In this document: piece after piece, positions 34,533 through 45,420 of the stretch
Numbering within the stretch: position 1 is the stretch's first letter
How the letters are laid out: every line of letters starts with the position of its first letter
Source of the DNA: Leucaena leucocephala
Taxonomy: Eukaryota; Streptophyta; Magnoliopsida; Fabales; Fabaceae
Length of the DNA: 64,000 bases
Assembly: GCA_037074615.1 (NCBI GenBank)
Contig: CM073569.1
Coordinates: 1,432,001-1,496,000 of the forward strand
Reading direction: 5' to 3'
The notes under the pieces: generated by a model
The model's database searches: none
What the model was told of the DNA's origin: nothing
What the model saw: only the letters and a program-made list of their open reading frames with translations
Program-made: the position numbers and the translations under genes

Positions 34533-35437
34533 TTAGGGCTGGTGTTGATCATTATCATCTTCAGAAGGAGGAGGTTGATTTAGGTCAAACCCGACTTTCT
34601 TCTCTGCAGCCGAAGAAGAAGAGTCCAGTGCTTCATTTCTGGGTGTCGCTGCCTCAGAATTAGAAGATTCCACTTCCTCCGTCGTCGGCTGATTCAGATC
34701 AAACCCAACCCCTCCGGTAGCCGCCGATGATGCTCCCTTCTCTCCTTCACCTGTATTAATATTCTCTCCTGCAACTACACACACGTACATCATCAAAAAT
34801 CTCCACGTGAATATTCTCTTTGTTTTGACCTCTCAATGACAACTATTAGTTTAAGATATTTTGTTTTCCGATAGGCATGAATCTCGAACATCTCTTATGA
34901 TCAAAACGAACTCTTGTGTATGTATGTTTCTAGGGTTAGGGTTTTTTTACCTAGACGAACGCGTTGCCTTGGTGATGATGATGATGAAGAAGTAGGAGGT
35001 TTGAAGAAACCTCGATATTCGCGATCAGGGTGTGCCCTCATATGTCCAAACGCAGCTTTCCAACTGGGGAACTCTTTCCCGCACTCGTTGCATTTCGGAG
35101 GCCAAGGCGGAGGATCTGACAGTTGAGCCGACTTTCTTTTCTGTTTACACTGTTTCTCCGGAGGCGTGGGAGCCACCACCACTCCACCTTCCACACTCAC
35201 CAACGCCGCAGAGGACCCACCTTCAGCCCCGGGTGGAGGAGTAGGGCCCACCACTTGGACTGTCTCGGCATCGGAGCTGGCCACCACACCTCCCACGCTA
35301 CTTCCTCCTTCTTCAGTGGCGGTGACATCACCGGCGACAGTTTGAGAGGGATCAGAAGGAGGAGGAGGGGTTTGATCAGGGGGACAGGGAGGATCAGATT
35401 TAGAGCTGGTTCTGGAATCTTTCGAAGGGTTTTGCAT
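34533..35437 (-). CDS. Single C2H2 zinc finger protein with C-terminal DLN repression motifs
   Basis: This is a putative nuclear transcriptional repressor. Exons (minus): 35437-34951 and 34768-34533, joined by a phase-1 GT-AG intron, 240 aa. A Pro/Ser/Gly/Val-rich N-terminus leads to a basic patch KQKRKSAQ and one C2H2 finger with C116, C119, H132 and H136 (CxxC-x12-HxxxH). The helix reads SWKAAFGHMRAHPDR, so the plant QALGGH signature is changed to KAAFGH, as in a known subgroup of plant C2H2 proteins with HPDR/HPER after the finger. Exon 2 encodes two repeats of VGFDLNQP (about 183-190 and 221-228). The second reads DLNQPP and fits the DLNxxP EAR consensus. The tail is acidic. It lies convergent to the related AT-hook gene at 28.6 kb. 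Confidence 0.85.
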
Positions 35438-36336
35438 TGGCTAGAGATTAACAGAAACCTGAACTCTTGGATGGAAAGCAAGGTTGTACTGCTACCAAAG
35501 AGATGAGTATGGGATTGTGTTGTTTTGATGTAAACGAGGTTATGTATTTATTACAGTGCAATGGATATATATTACGAACAACATAAAAAAAAAACAGATA
35601 GACTCTGATTCCACAAGTGGTACAACGTTTCGGAAATGATTTTAATTAATTCCTTTTAAGTGTATCATGGTCTATGGACGATTCATTCATCAGTTCAAGC
35701 GAGCCTAATTAAGTACGTGCGAGTTGCCACCTTGATTCGGTTATATCACAACCGTATATGTTATACCATACGTATTCTTTACATTGAAATGGTTATTTTA
35801 CCGAAAGAAAGGTAATTAATTATATAAACAGGATGGGGAAAGATGAAAACTTCAGACAGTTGTAAAAGCTTTTTATCAAATTAACATGTTTGTAATCGAC
35901 TTTATTATTTAAAGAGTTTGATAATGAGCCCTCTAGAATCTATAATATGGGTCTTGATGAAATTTTTGAATCATTGTAGTTCAATTTGAATCAAGTCTAA
36001 GAATTATTGACCTTCTAAATATTCTTCATCTTCTTCAAAGATTATACATTTAAAACTTTCCAATTTGTGCTAAATGAGTCAACACAGGGGGTAAGAATTA
36101 CTGAATTAGGTATAATGTGAAAAGAGCCGTTAAAGGTATGCATTATTCCAAATAATTTAACTAAGAAAAGAGTAATATGATCTAAATATTTAGCAAATTT
36201 TCTAATAAATAAAAAGTTGATATAAATAAATTGACTGTTCCTTACATCCATTTGTTTAAGTTCTCCAATCGCGCTTAGTCATGTGTACTGTTTTTTCAAT
36301 TATACTTCTGTATATATCATATAAGTTCACACCCAA

Positions 36337-36340
<4 letters not shown>

Positions 36341-36372
<32 letters not shown>
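36341..36372. repeat. (ATA)n microsatellite
   Basis: A trinucleotide run of about ten ATA units in intergenic DNA. Confidence 0.95.
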
Positions 36373-37076
36373 TGTGGGTAGAAGAGAGGTCATATATAGA
36401 ACTAAATATAAGGAGATGTTTGATATATATATATATAAAGGACAATTTGATCTAGAAATATATAAATATTTATGCATATCATATCAATATATAATTTATA
36501 ATTTATATACCATTTACAAGTCATAAATTATATAGCTCATGTTTGTAACGTACAAAAAAAATATGCCTGTACTTATATCTAATAAACTGTAAAATGAATA
36601 TAATTTTCATTTTATCTGGTAAAAAAAATAACAATTTCATTTTCAATTTATCTTAATACTTTGAATAGTTACTCTAAACTTTTAAAATTCAAAGGAATTT
36701 CTTCTCAAGCTTATTTGAAAAATGCATCATCTCCCTACATAGGCATTATTCCAATAAAGTTGCTCCATATATTAAAAACTAGATCTCGTTTGCCAGAAGA
36801 CTGAAACTCTGTCTTTATAAACAAACATTGCGAATTTCGATATTTTATTTAGTTGATAGCAGTATAATTAAATATATAATTTAAAAACCAATGAATAATA
36901 ATTACAAAATTATGATAATTTTTATTCATAATAACCAAGCAAATATTTAAACCATTTGCATTCAAAGTTAAACCTTAATATGCATCACCAAATCAAATAC
37001 CTTTATTTATAGGTGTGGCATAGTCAAATAATACTCATCCTTGGAAGAAAATAATAAATTAAGAGGAAAAGGCTTA

Positions 37077-37687
37077 GGGTATGTTTGGATTAGCTTTTGG
37101 AGAATAGATTTTGGGAAGAATAGATTTTGGATAATAAATTTTGGGAATAGAGATGTTTGGATGATTAGTAACAGAATCACTTTTTATATTAATAAATTAT
37201 CAAAAAGGGTATGATTTGATTAAAAGTAAGAGAGATAAAAGATGATAGAGAAGAAAGGGGAGAGAGAAGATTTTCGTTGAGAATTGATTTTGGGCAAAAC
37301 CTCGGTTTGAAACCTAGATTTTGAATGAGTCACGGAAAATAGATTTTAGTTTGAAACCTCCAATTACTATTATACCCCTACTTTTTCCTACACCCTCTCT
37401 TCTCTCTTATCTCTCTTTTTCTCTTTCCCCTCTCTTCTCTTATCTCTCTTTTTCTCTCTCCTCTCTTCTCTCTCCCCTTTTTTCTCTATCATCTTTTCTC
37501 TCTCTTACTTTTAATCAAATCATACCCTTTTTGGTAATTTACCAATATAAAAAATGATTCTGCTACTAATCATCCAAACATCTCTATTCCCAAAATATAT
37601 TCTTCCCAAAATCTATTCTCTAAAATCTATTCTCCAAAATCTATTCTTCCCATAATCTATTCTCCAAAAGTTAATCCAAACACACCC
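37077..37687. mobile_element. Tourist-like (PIF/Harbinger) MITE with long terminal inverted repeats
   Basis: The left end GGGTATGTTTGGATTAGCTT and the reverse complement of the right end GGGTGTGTTTGGATTAACTT match with few mismatches. The inverted similarity continues for more than 150 bp, including GGGTATGATTTGATTAAAAG at about 37208 against its complement at about 37510. The element is flanked by TTA on both sides (37074-37076 and 37688-37690), the target-site duplication expected of PIF/Harbinger MITEs. It has no coding capacity; the core is pyrimidine-rich. Confidence 0.85.
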
Positions 37688-38211
37688 TTAATAACACTAA
37701 AGGGGAAGAAAATTAATTGGTAGAATGTATCCCAATATATTTTAATATATATATATATATATTCCTAGATTCATTACCAACTGTAGTTTAATTTTCCCAC
37801 TTCCTTTTATATTCTGTTTATTTTGCTAACAAAAGAAGGCTGGCATATGTATAATAAGTTAATAACCACATACCCATTTTGACATTAAACATATATGCAT
37901 ATGTAATATTCTTTTTATTTTTTAAAAAAATCCTCCATATACAGGTCGTGTTTAAAGATTATTCATCAATTTCGTGAGGCTTATATATTTCCATTTTTAG
38001 AGCCTTTATTTTATTCAGAATTCGTGTGACGCTCATTTAACATGAAGGGTTGTCTTTCACTTCTGCAGGTTCAAACGAATTTTAAAGACTCAAGAAGTAC
38101 AGTATCGCATTTCACTAATCTAAATTTACCTCAGTAGAGAATTTCAAATAAATGCATTTAAATACTTGGATTGGTTGTAAACGTTGTAGAATAACATATT
38201 AAGAAAGTATA

Positions 38212-39987
38212 TTACGTTATGTCATCGGATGAAATTGTACTAACAGCCCAATTCAACATTCTAAGTACGTGCTTGATCTCTTGAATCTTTACATGGGAAA
38301 AATCTCCCATTGTGAATTTTTCATAGGTGCCTTTAAATTCTACAAGACTATAGCCGGTCTCTTTCCTCAATCCACTATGCTTCAACATCTTTCTCGCATT
38401 AGCAGCCTCATCCCACTTCTCATCTGAAGCATATAAGCTTGATAACAAGACGTAAGGTGATGATGAACTTACAGGTTGATCTTGAAGGAGCTGCCTAGCC
38501 AGACGTTCCCCTGTGGTTGTATTTCCATGCAGCCTACATGCTGAAAGCAAGCTCCCTAACACAATAGGATCATTCCATTGATGGAATTCCTTCATATACT
38601 CTTCTGCTTCAGATAATCTTCCAGCTCGTCCAAGCATATCGATAAGACACGAGAAATGTTCAACATTGGGGGTTGTTCCATACTTCACTTTCATAGAATT
38701 GAAGTAAAGTTTGCCCTTGTCTACCAATCCTGCATGGTTACAAGCAATTAATAGTGCAACAAATGTAATTGAATCTGGTTTTACACCTGCTGCTTTCATC
38801 TGCTCAAAAGTTTCGATTGCTCTATCACCAATACCGTGATTTCCAAATGCAGCAATCATAGTATTCCACGAGATGAGGTTATGACATGACATCTTATTGA
38901 ATAGATTGTAAGCATATTCAATAGAACCGCTTTTAGCATACATGCTCACTAGAGCATTACTAACTCCTATATCCTGATATTCTCTTGCTCTAATTAGATA
39001 AGCGTGAATTTGCTTTCCTAGAAGAATAGAAGCATTCGAAGCACAAGCAGCAAGGATACTAGCAAATGTGAAGTCATCTGGCCTTGCGCTACATTCATTC
39101 CTCATCTCTCTGAAAAACTTTAAACATTTAGTTTGATCTGATGATGATCGAGAAAATGCAGAAATTATAGTGTTCCAGGAAATGACATCTCTGTCTTTGA
39201 TCACTCTAAAAGCCTGCTCCACTTCTTCAATCCAATTAGAGTTTGCATACATCGCCATTATCACATTGCCAATAAGGGGGTTAGAGTCCAATTTAAGTTT
39301 AATTGTTTGGCAATGTAATGACATCCCTGTTCTTAAATCATTCGATTCGGTGCAAAATCCTAACAGTCCCATAAATGTAAAAGAATCAGGAACAAGACCC
39401 TGTTTATGCATATATTTGAACAACTCAAACCCCTTTTCAGGTTCATGGTTTTCAGTATACCCAGTGATCAAAGCATTATAAGAAACAGAATTCGGATTCA
39501 CCGCATTGTTATAAACTGATAAAGCATATCTACATTGACCGCATTTCATATACATAGAGATAAGTGAGTTAGAAACAAAGGAAATGCATTCATAACCGGA
39601 CTTGAGTGTTTGAGCATGAATCTGCAACCCCAGCTCTAAAGCTGCAAGACTTGCACTAGCACTGACCACACTAGCAAAAACGTATTCGTTAGGTGCCAGC
39701 TGCATTTTAGAGAACAGATCAAGTGCTAACCAGTGCTCCCCACATTGGTCATATCCAGATATCATAGCCGACCATGATGTAAGATTGCGTTCAGACATTT
39801 CATCAAACACTTTGCGTGCAAAGGAGATGTAACTGCACTTAGCATACATGTTGAGAACATGGTTGGATATGAAAACATTGTATTGCAAGCCCATCTTCAG
39901 AACAACAGCATGAAGGGAAAGACCTTGCCAAAAGGCCTTCGTTTTGGAGCAGTGGTGTAAGAGTGATGCAATTGCTTCTGGTATCAT
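38212..39987 (-). CDS. Pentatricopeptide repeat protein, PLS class with E-type C-terminus
   Basis: A single-exon ORF of 591 aa. It is a tandem array of P, L and S PPR motifs, seen from repeated NVFISNHVLNMYAKC, RNLTSWSAMISGY, DVISWNTIISAF and NLISWNTMIAAFGNHG segments. An E-type domain follows (WNDPIVLGSLLSACRLHGN, SPYVLLSSLYASDEKWDEA), then KETGYSLVEFKG and FTMGDFSHVKIQEI, the E+-like end. No DYW deaminase domain is present. Proteins of this class bind single-stranded organellar RNA and usually specify C-to-U editing sites in mitochondria or plastids. The N-terminus shows no obvious long targeting peptide, so localisation is open and the first exon could begin slightly upstream. No internal stop or shift is seen. 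Confidence 0.92.
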   Translation of the reverse strand: MIPEAIASLLHHCSKTKAFWQGLSLHAVVLKMGLQYNVFISNHVLNMYAKCSYISFARKVFDEMSERNLTSWSAMISGYDQCGEHWLALDLFSKMQLAPNEYVFASVVSASASLAALELGLQIHAQTLKSGYECISFVSNSLISMYMKCGQCRYALSVYNNAVNPNSVSYNALITGYTENHEPEKGFELFKYMHKQGLVPDSFTFMGLLGFCTESNDLRTGMSLHCQTIKLKLDSNPLIGNVIMAMYANSNWIEEVEQAFRVIKDRDVISWNTIISAFSRSSSDQTKCLKFFREMRNECSARPDDFTFASILAACASNASILLGKQIHAYLIRAREYQDIGVSNALVSMYAKSGSIEYAYNLFNKMSCHNLISWNTMIAAFGNHGIGDRAIETFEQMKAAGVKPDSITFVALLIACNHAGLVDKGKLYFNSMKVKYGTTPNVEHFSCLIDMLGRAGRLSEAEEYMKEFHQWNDPIVLGSLLSACRLHGNTTTGERLARQLLQDQPVSSSSPYVLLSSLYASDEKWDEAANARKMLKHSGLRKETGYSLVEFKGTYEKFTMGDFSHVKIQEIKHVLRMLNWAVSTISSDDIT

Positions 39988-41494
39988 CAGAATCTATCTG
40001 CGTTGAAGTCGTATGCAACATAAACACAAACACAAGTGCCTCTTCTGGTTCAACTGATCATGAAGATTGAAGGAGCAGATCATTCTACTTCTATAGAGGT
40101 AGAAGTCTTAATAAGAAATATAAAAAAAAAATGGAAGAGCAAATGGGGGAAAGTGAAGACTGTATAATGCTTCAAGAAGATAAGGAAGGATTTGTGCCTG
40201 AAACTCCAGCTTCTCAAGAAATCCAAATAGAGTTGCTAATCCCGTAAATCAAACATGGAACCAACCAAGAGTAGAAGATATTCAACCCCAACACACTCAG
40301 CACCACGCATTGCATCAAAAGTCATCTCAGCAACACAGTCTCAGCACATCACACCCCGTTTCAGACTCAGTGAGTGACTCACCTGAAGATGCCGAGTTTG
40401 GTCCCTGGATGCTTGTCAAGAGATCAACAAAACCACGCAATCGAGGACTGCCAAGCGCCAACGCCCTTCTTCATCAATGAAGCTCCGCCGCAAGATGTTC
40501 TCGCCGTAGATCACTCTATGTATTGGCCGTCGTTCGGGTTTTTCTCGACGACTTTGGATTGGATCGCGCCCGAGTCCGCGCGAATCTTACTTAACTAAAT
40601 TTCAATTGGTTAATTATCATTTTAGTATTTTTGTTTTTTGCCAACAATCTAACTCATTACGCCCTTTTATCTTGATTTTAAGATCTAGTATTAATAACTT
40701 TTTATGAGTTTGTATGTGTGTGTATATATATGAGAGTATATCTCTTGGTCATGGCCGTCCAGTTTCAGCTCTGGTATTCAAATCCAAAGGTGTTGCATGA
40801 CTTCACAGCGCTCGTATATTGACCACGTCACAAGTTTGTCCATAAAGCACCGTCGCTGACGGACATCCTCTAAAAGTCCTACACGTGTAATCAAATCCAA
40901 GTCGTCCGGCATTGTTTTAGCGGAAACGGTCTGCAGTATTTGCTGGGACTCTTAATGCTGTTTGGAATCATCATTTCCACTCTGGAGTTTGGCCTTAGCT
41001 ACTCATGCTAATTATGAGCGTTCCAAACACGCCCTAAGCCTCGGAGCAAATGTAACTCCTCGTCACACGTTGAGGGAAGCCAAACTTTTGCTGCTTCACT
41101 TTTTTTACCCCTGGGCAATTGGATCTTACTTCTTTTTTCGCCAAGTTTCGATTGAGATCTTCAAGCAGGTGATTTTGTCCTCCACTTTTCGCCAACTTCT
41201 TGATAGAAATTTATTTTTCTTGGGAAATGGAGCAATTCTTTGATTCATTGTTTTAGCGGGAACTTGATCTTCAATCCAGATTTCCTCAAAATTTGCTCCA
41301 CTCTTCTTGTTATCCAGCATCAATTAAGAGTTCTCTAAACGATACGTTTTCTCAGCTTTCTTGGTATCCAAACATGAGCTGAATATAGTTTTGAGCTTTA
41401 GTTGATGATTTCTAGCAAATGCTTTTTGCTATTTTTGTGTATGTTGGGTATATAACTTTGTTCTTATTTTCAGTGAGCTAGAATTTCATTAGCG
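39988..41494. other. 1.5-kb region between divergent genes
   Basis: The promoters of the PPR gene (-) and the SAC phosphatase gene (+) flank a LINE ORF1 relic (40131-40481). The rightmost part carries the SAC 5' UTR, with a likely leader intron from about 41169 (CAG|GTGATT) to 41473 (TATTTTCAG). Confidence 0.55.
40131..40481 (+). pseudogene. Relic of plant LINE ORF1 (gag-like) C-terminal region
   Basis: A frame starting at ATG 40131 stops at TAA near 40245. The overlapping frame then reads NQTWNQPRVEDIQ and a Gln/His/Ser stretch, and reaches EFGPWMLVKRSTKPRNRG before a stop near 40481. The word GPWMxVKR is typical of the C-terminal end of plant LINE ORF1 proteins, after the CCHC knuckle. No zinc knuckle or ORF2 is present here, so this is a fragment. 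Confidence 0.5.
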
Positions 41495-44400
41495 ATGGAG
41501 AAGGCAGATTCTGGACAGAAGCTATACACGCTAATGCGACTTTGGGAGTTCCCAGATCAGTATGTCATTGAGCCCACGGATGGCTCTTCTGGTTCTTCTT
41601 TGACAGTGAGTCGAGTGGATGGCTCGATGAAGCTTATTGGTTAGTTGTTCCTCTGTTTCTTGGCTTCATCGTGTGCTTCTCGCTGCAAATTCACTCTCTC
41701 TTCTGCTTCTTCTGACACATCATCCGGGTTTTTTTTGCTGTACCAGATGCGATTCCAGAATGCAACAAGCTTCGAGTACCTAAGATTTGGACAGTTTTCG
41801 GTGTGGTTGGGATGATAAGGCTTTTGGCTGGTAAGCTATGTTAGAAAGTTAATTATGATTTACTGATTGGTTTTGTGAATCAAATTGTTAAATTATTTAT
41901 TTGCTTTTCATAATCATATGCCTGAAGTGCCTACCTCCTTTACTACGTCAAGATTATGTTGTACTCATTTCATCCATGTGATCGTGCTTTACTTTTTCGC
42001 TGGTATTTTTTGGTTTCTGTTGGAGAGATCACAGCCGAGATCATCAAACGATAGACGATCATTGACATTGAATACAGATGAAGGCAAAAATAGGATAAAA
42101 TTCTGACGATGTATTTGTAGGAAGAGTTAAGGCGAGTTTTGCAATTTCCCCCTCTTTGTTCAAAAGGCAGTGAAGTTGAAGATCAAAATAGATATACATT
42201 GATGTTGATTTCTTCAGATTTATATATATATGGGCATGAGCAGTGCACTTAGCCAGTAGTGTTGTCATTGCTTGAATCTGTGATTTTGGTCATGGTAGAT
42301 ATAAGTGAAACTTATGTAGATCTCATCTACGTTCGTGTACTTGTTAAATTAGATATATTCTATATCCTTTTCCTCTGTGTGCTTCATTCCCGCCAGTCAT
42401 TTTGATATACTTTGTCATTTTTAGGATCATATTTGCTGGTTATAACTGATCGTGAATGTGTTGGATCTTACTTGGGTTATCCAATTTACAAAGTTTCATC
42501 TATGAAGGTTTTTCCATGCGATCATTCTCTTAATAATACCAATGCTGAACAGGTAAGACTGGAACAGTCCCACTTATTTGTTTATTTTTACTTTCTTTGC
42601 CCACTATATGTTTGGAATTCATGCTGTTCTACCATATTGGGCAGAAAAAGACAGAGTTGGAGTTTTCTAAGCTTCTAAACATTGCAGAGAAAACGTCTGG
42701 TCTGTTCTTCTCATATGACACCAACTTAACACTGGGGTAAGTTAGCATTATGGAAGTCATCCTAATTTATGTGTGTATAGAGTAAAACGTGATTTTGATT
42801 CTCAAGTTTTCTTTCTTACCTATATCAAGGTACACTAAGACATAAAAGAACGAAACAGGTAAAGATGTAACTTTGATTAGTTAATGGATGCAATCTTTAA
42901 ACCTTTTATAGTTTTTCTTCCTTGTATATCATATGCTACTTTTACCGACCTCACATCAATCTCTGGGATTAAGCAATTGAATCATGTTTCAGTTTAAGCA
43001 TGTTTATGCCATCCATGAAAAAATGGAGCATGTCTTGATATTTTGGTAAGGTCATTCTGGGTCTGTACCTTATAGAGAAATGAACTTATTTTCATTGGTC
43101 AATTGTAAACCTATAAATCACTAATAGTATAGGAACTCGCTTTAATATATTTATGTTGCTGATATTTTTCCCCTTTTCAAGGAGAGGAACTGATCTTGCA
43201 TTTTGGGAATCTACCTGTATTGTAGAGAAACTACAGGTCATTGCAATCTTGGTTTTAAGGTTTTAGTTTAGTTGCGATAATAATTGGCACATTAAAGTGA
43301 GAACCTTTCAACTGTCTTAATTGTTTTATGGTAACTTTGATGCAAAGTTCAAACTAAAATCATTTTCACTGTTCTAGGTGCTGTTCCCACCAATATTGTA
43401 ATTACTCCTCCTCTTATGTACCCAGCATCCCTGCAAAGATGATGGCCATAATGATTCCTTGCTGCTCTTTGTCAAGGGACTGCTAAATTTTATGGTCCGT
43501 ATGAACCAGAAAAACCCTTTAGGGGAAGTATGATATTACGAAATTTAAGTTTCTAACAAATTCAGAGGTCTAACTCATGGTGATGTCAAGCAAATTATTC
43601 TTGAAATTACGCACCAGTCCTGGAAAACATAATTATTTTCTATTCTTTACATTTTAAATTGAGAGACATAATAAATGTGAAAATATATTGTGATATGATG
43701 TTTAGTAATAACCATACATTGCAGTGCCCAGCGATTGAATGACCTTGGTGATGAATCTAGATTGCTTCCTCTTTGGAGACAGGTAGTTCAATGCCTTTTG
43801 TTTTACCATTAAACTTCTGTTTTAGAGATTTGATTGCAAGAGTACTGATTCCAAGGTGAAAAAATAATCTCATTTGCCACTTAAGGCTTGCTTTGATTTC
43901 AAGGGTGGGGTGGGTTTGGAGTACTAATCGAGAGTTTAAACCCTCCTGGGATAACATTATGTCCGTAAAATATTGATAGTGGTTGATACTTCATGATGTC
44001 TATGTAAAATGTCCAGTGTGGAACTATGGATTAGTCCTTTCTGCAACTTTTAGTTTGCTCTATTATTCCTATCATGCCTCCAAACTCTTCTTTGCAGTCT
44101 GAGCCCCGATTTCTATGGAACAATTATTTGTTGGAAGTGCTCATTGATAACAAGGTGGGTTTAGGGGAAGGTTATTGCTACTTGTTGATCTAGTTGGTAT
44201 TTATACACTTTTATACCAATAACTAACTAATAAATGTGTGATCTTGTGCATGCAGCTTGATCCATTCTTACTCCCTGTGGTACAAGGAAGTATCCTTATT
44301 TTTGTGTTGTTTTTTTCATTTTATAGTTGTTTATGACACATTTTATTTTTGGTGTTTTGGATTGAAAGTCACCCGAGCATATTCTTCTTTGGCCTTTTTT

Positions 44401-45389
44401 GGACTGTAGGTCTATTCGGTTTGACAAATTGCAATTTTGCATGTTTATTATGTGGATCAGTTAACTATTTCATCCTAGGGTCTTCCTTAATTGTTTATCA
44501 GGTTTTCATTACTTTCAAGCAGCCATTGGAAAGGATATTATTGATGTCACTTTGATTGCCAGGAGATGCACGAGAAGAAATGGTACTTATTATTTACTGA
44601 TTTCCACATGATATGCACATACAATTGTCAATACTGTACGTGTTTTTACCATTTATAGAATGACTGCCTCTTAGATCATGACATCATGGGTGGTTAATTT
44701 GGTGATGATAATGAAATGGAAGCCATCAATGAAGGCTACTGTTATTTGAAGCCTTTTGACTGACAGCTCTTCGATTCTGTGAATTAATAGAAACCAAGAT
44801 AAATTTATATGGAAGATTGCTGAGATAGTTCGTGCTCCTAAATACTTGTGTCATATGCTGGTCCAAGTCTCACTGAACAAAAGTATTATTTTTGTAGTGG
44901 TCTTTTCTTGAAAGGAGAAAATGTTGTTGAAGTTGATAGTAGATACTTGTTGGTGAACTTGTTAAATATAATGAAATTATTTGCATCTTGAATGGCATTG
45001 TCTTCTGCATTGGTTGGTTGATGAACAGGTCCAAATTTTCATATAATTTGATCCCCATGCTTGTTTCCCATCTCTTAATACATTCCTTCTTCAGAAACCA
45101 AAAACTAATTACAGTTTGAATTTCCCAAAAGGAACTCGGATGTGGAGAAGAGGAGCTGACCCTGATGGTTATGTTGCTAATTTCGTGGAAACTGAGCAAA
45201 TTATGCAGTTCAATGGGTATACAGCATCATTTGTTCAGGTAATGCTCTTTTTATGTGGCGTTATGGCAATCATATGTTGGGCAGTTGGGCTTGCTGTGCA
45301 AGGTTCTGCCATCCTATTCCAGAACATGTAGGTTGGGAATGTCTGTTGATTTTCTGAAAAAAATAATTATAGGAAAATTAACAGCATGT

Positions 45390-45420
<31 letters not shown>

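Larger units (their letters stand above)
35438..38211. other. 2.8-kb intergenic region
   Basis: The promoter of the C2H2 gene is at the left end, followed by AT-rich DNA with an (ATA)n run (36341-36372) and a Tourist-like MITE (37077-37687). The 3' UTR of the PPR gene is at the right end. No other gene is supported. Confidence 0.6.

Noticed and set aside
40950..41040. Short inverted repeat (TGTTTGGAA ... TTCCAAACA) upstream of the SAC gene
   Set aside because: Only about 9 bp pair reliably at the ends and no target duplication is visible; too little to call a MITE.
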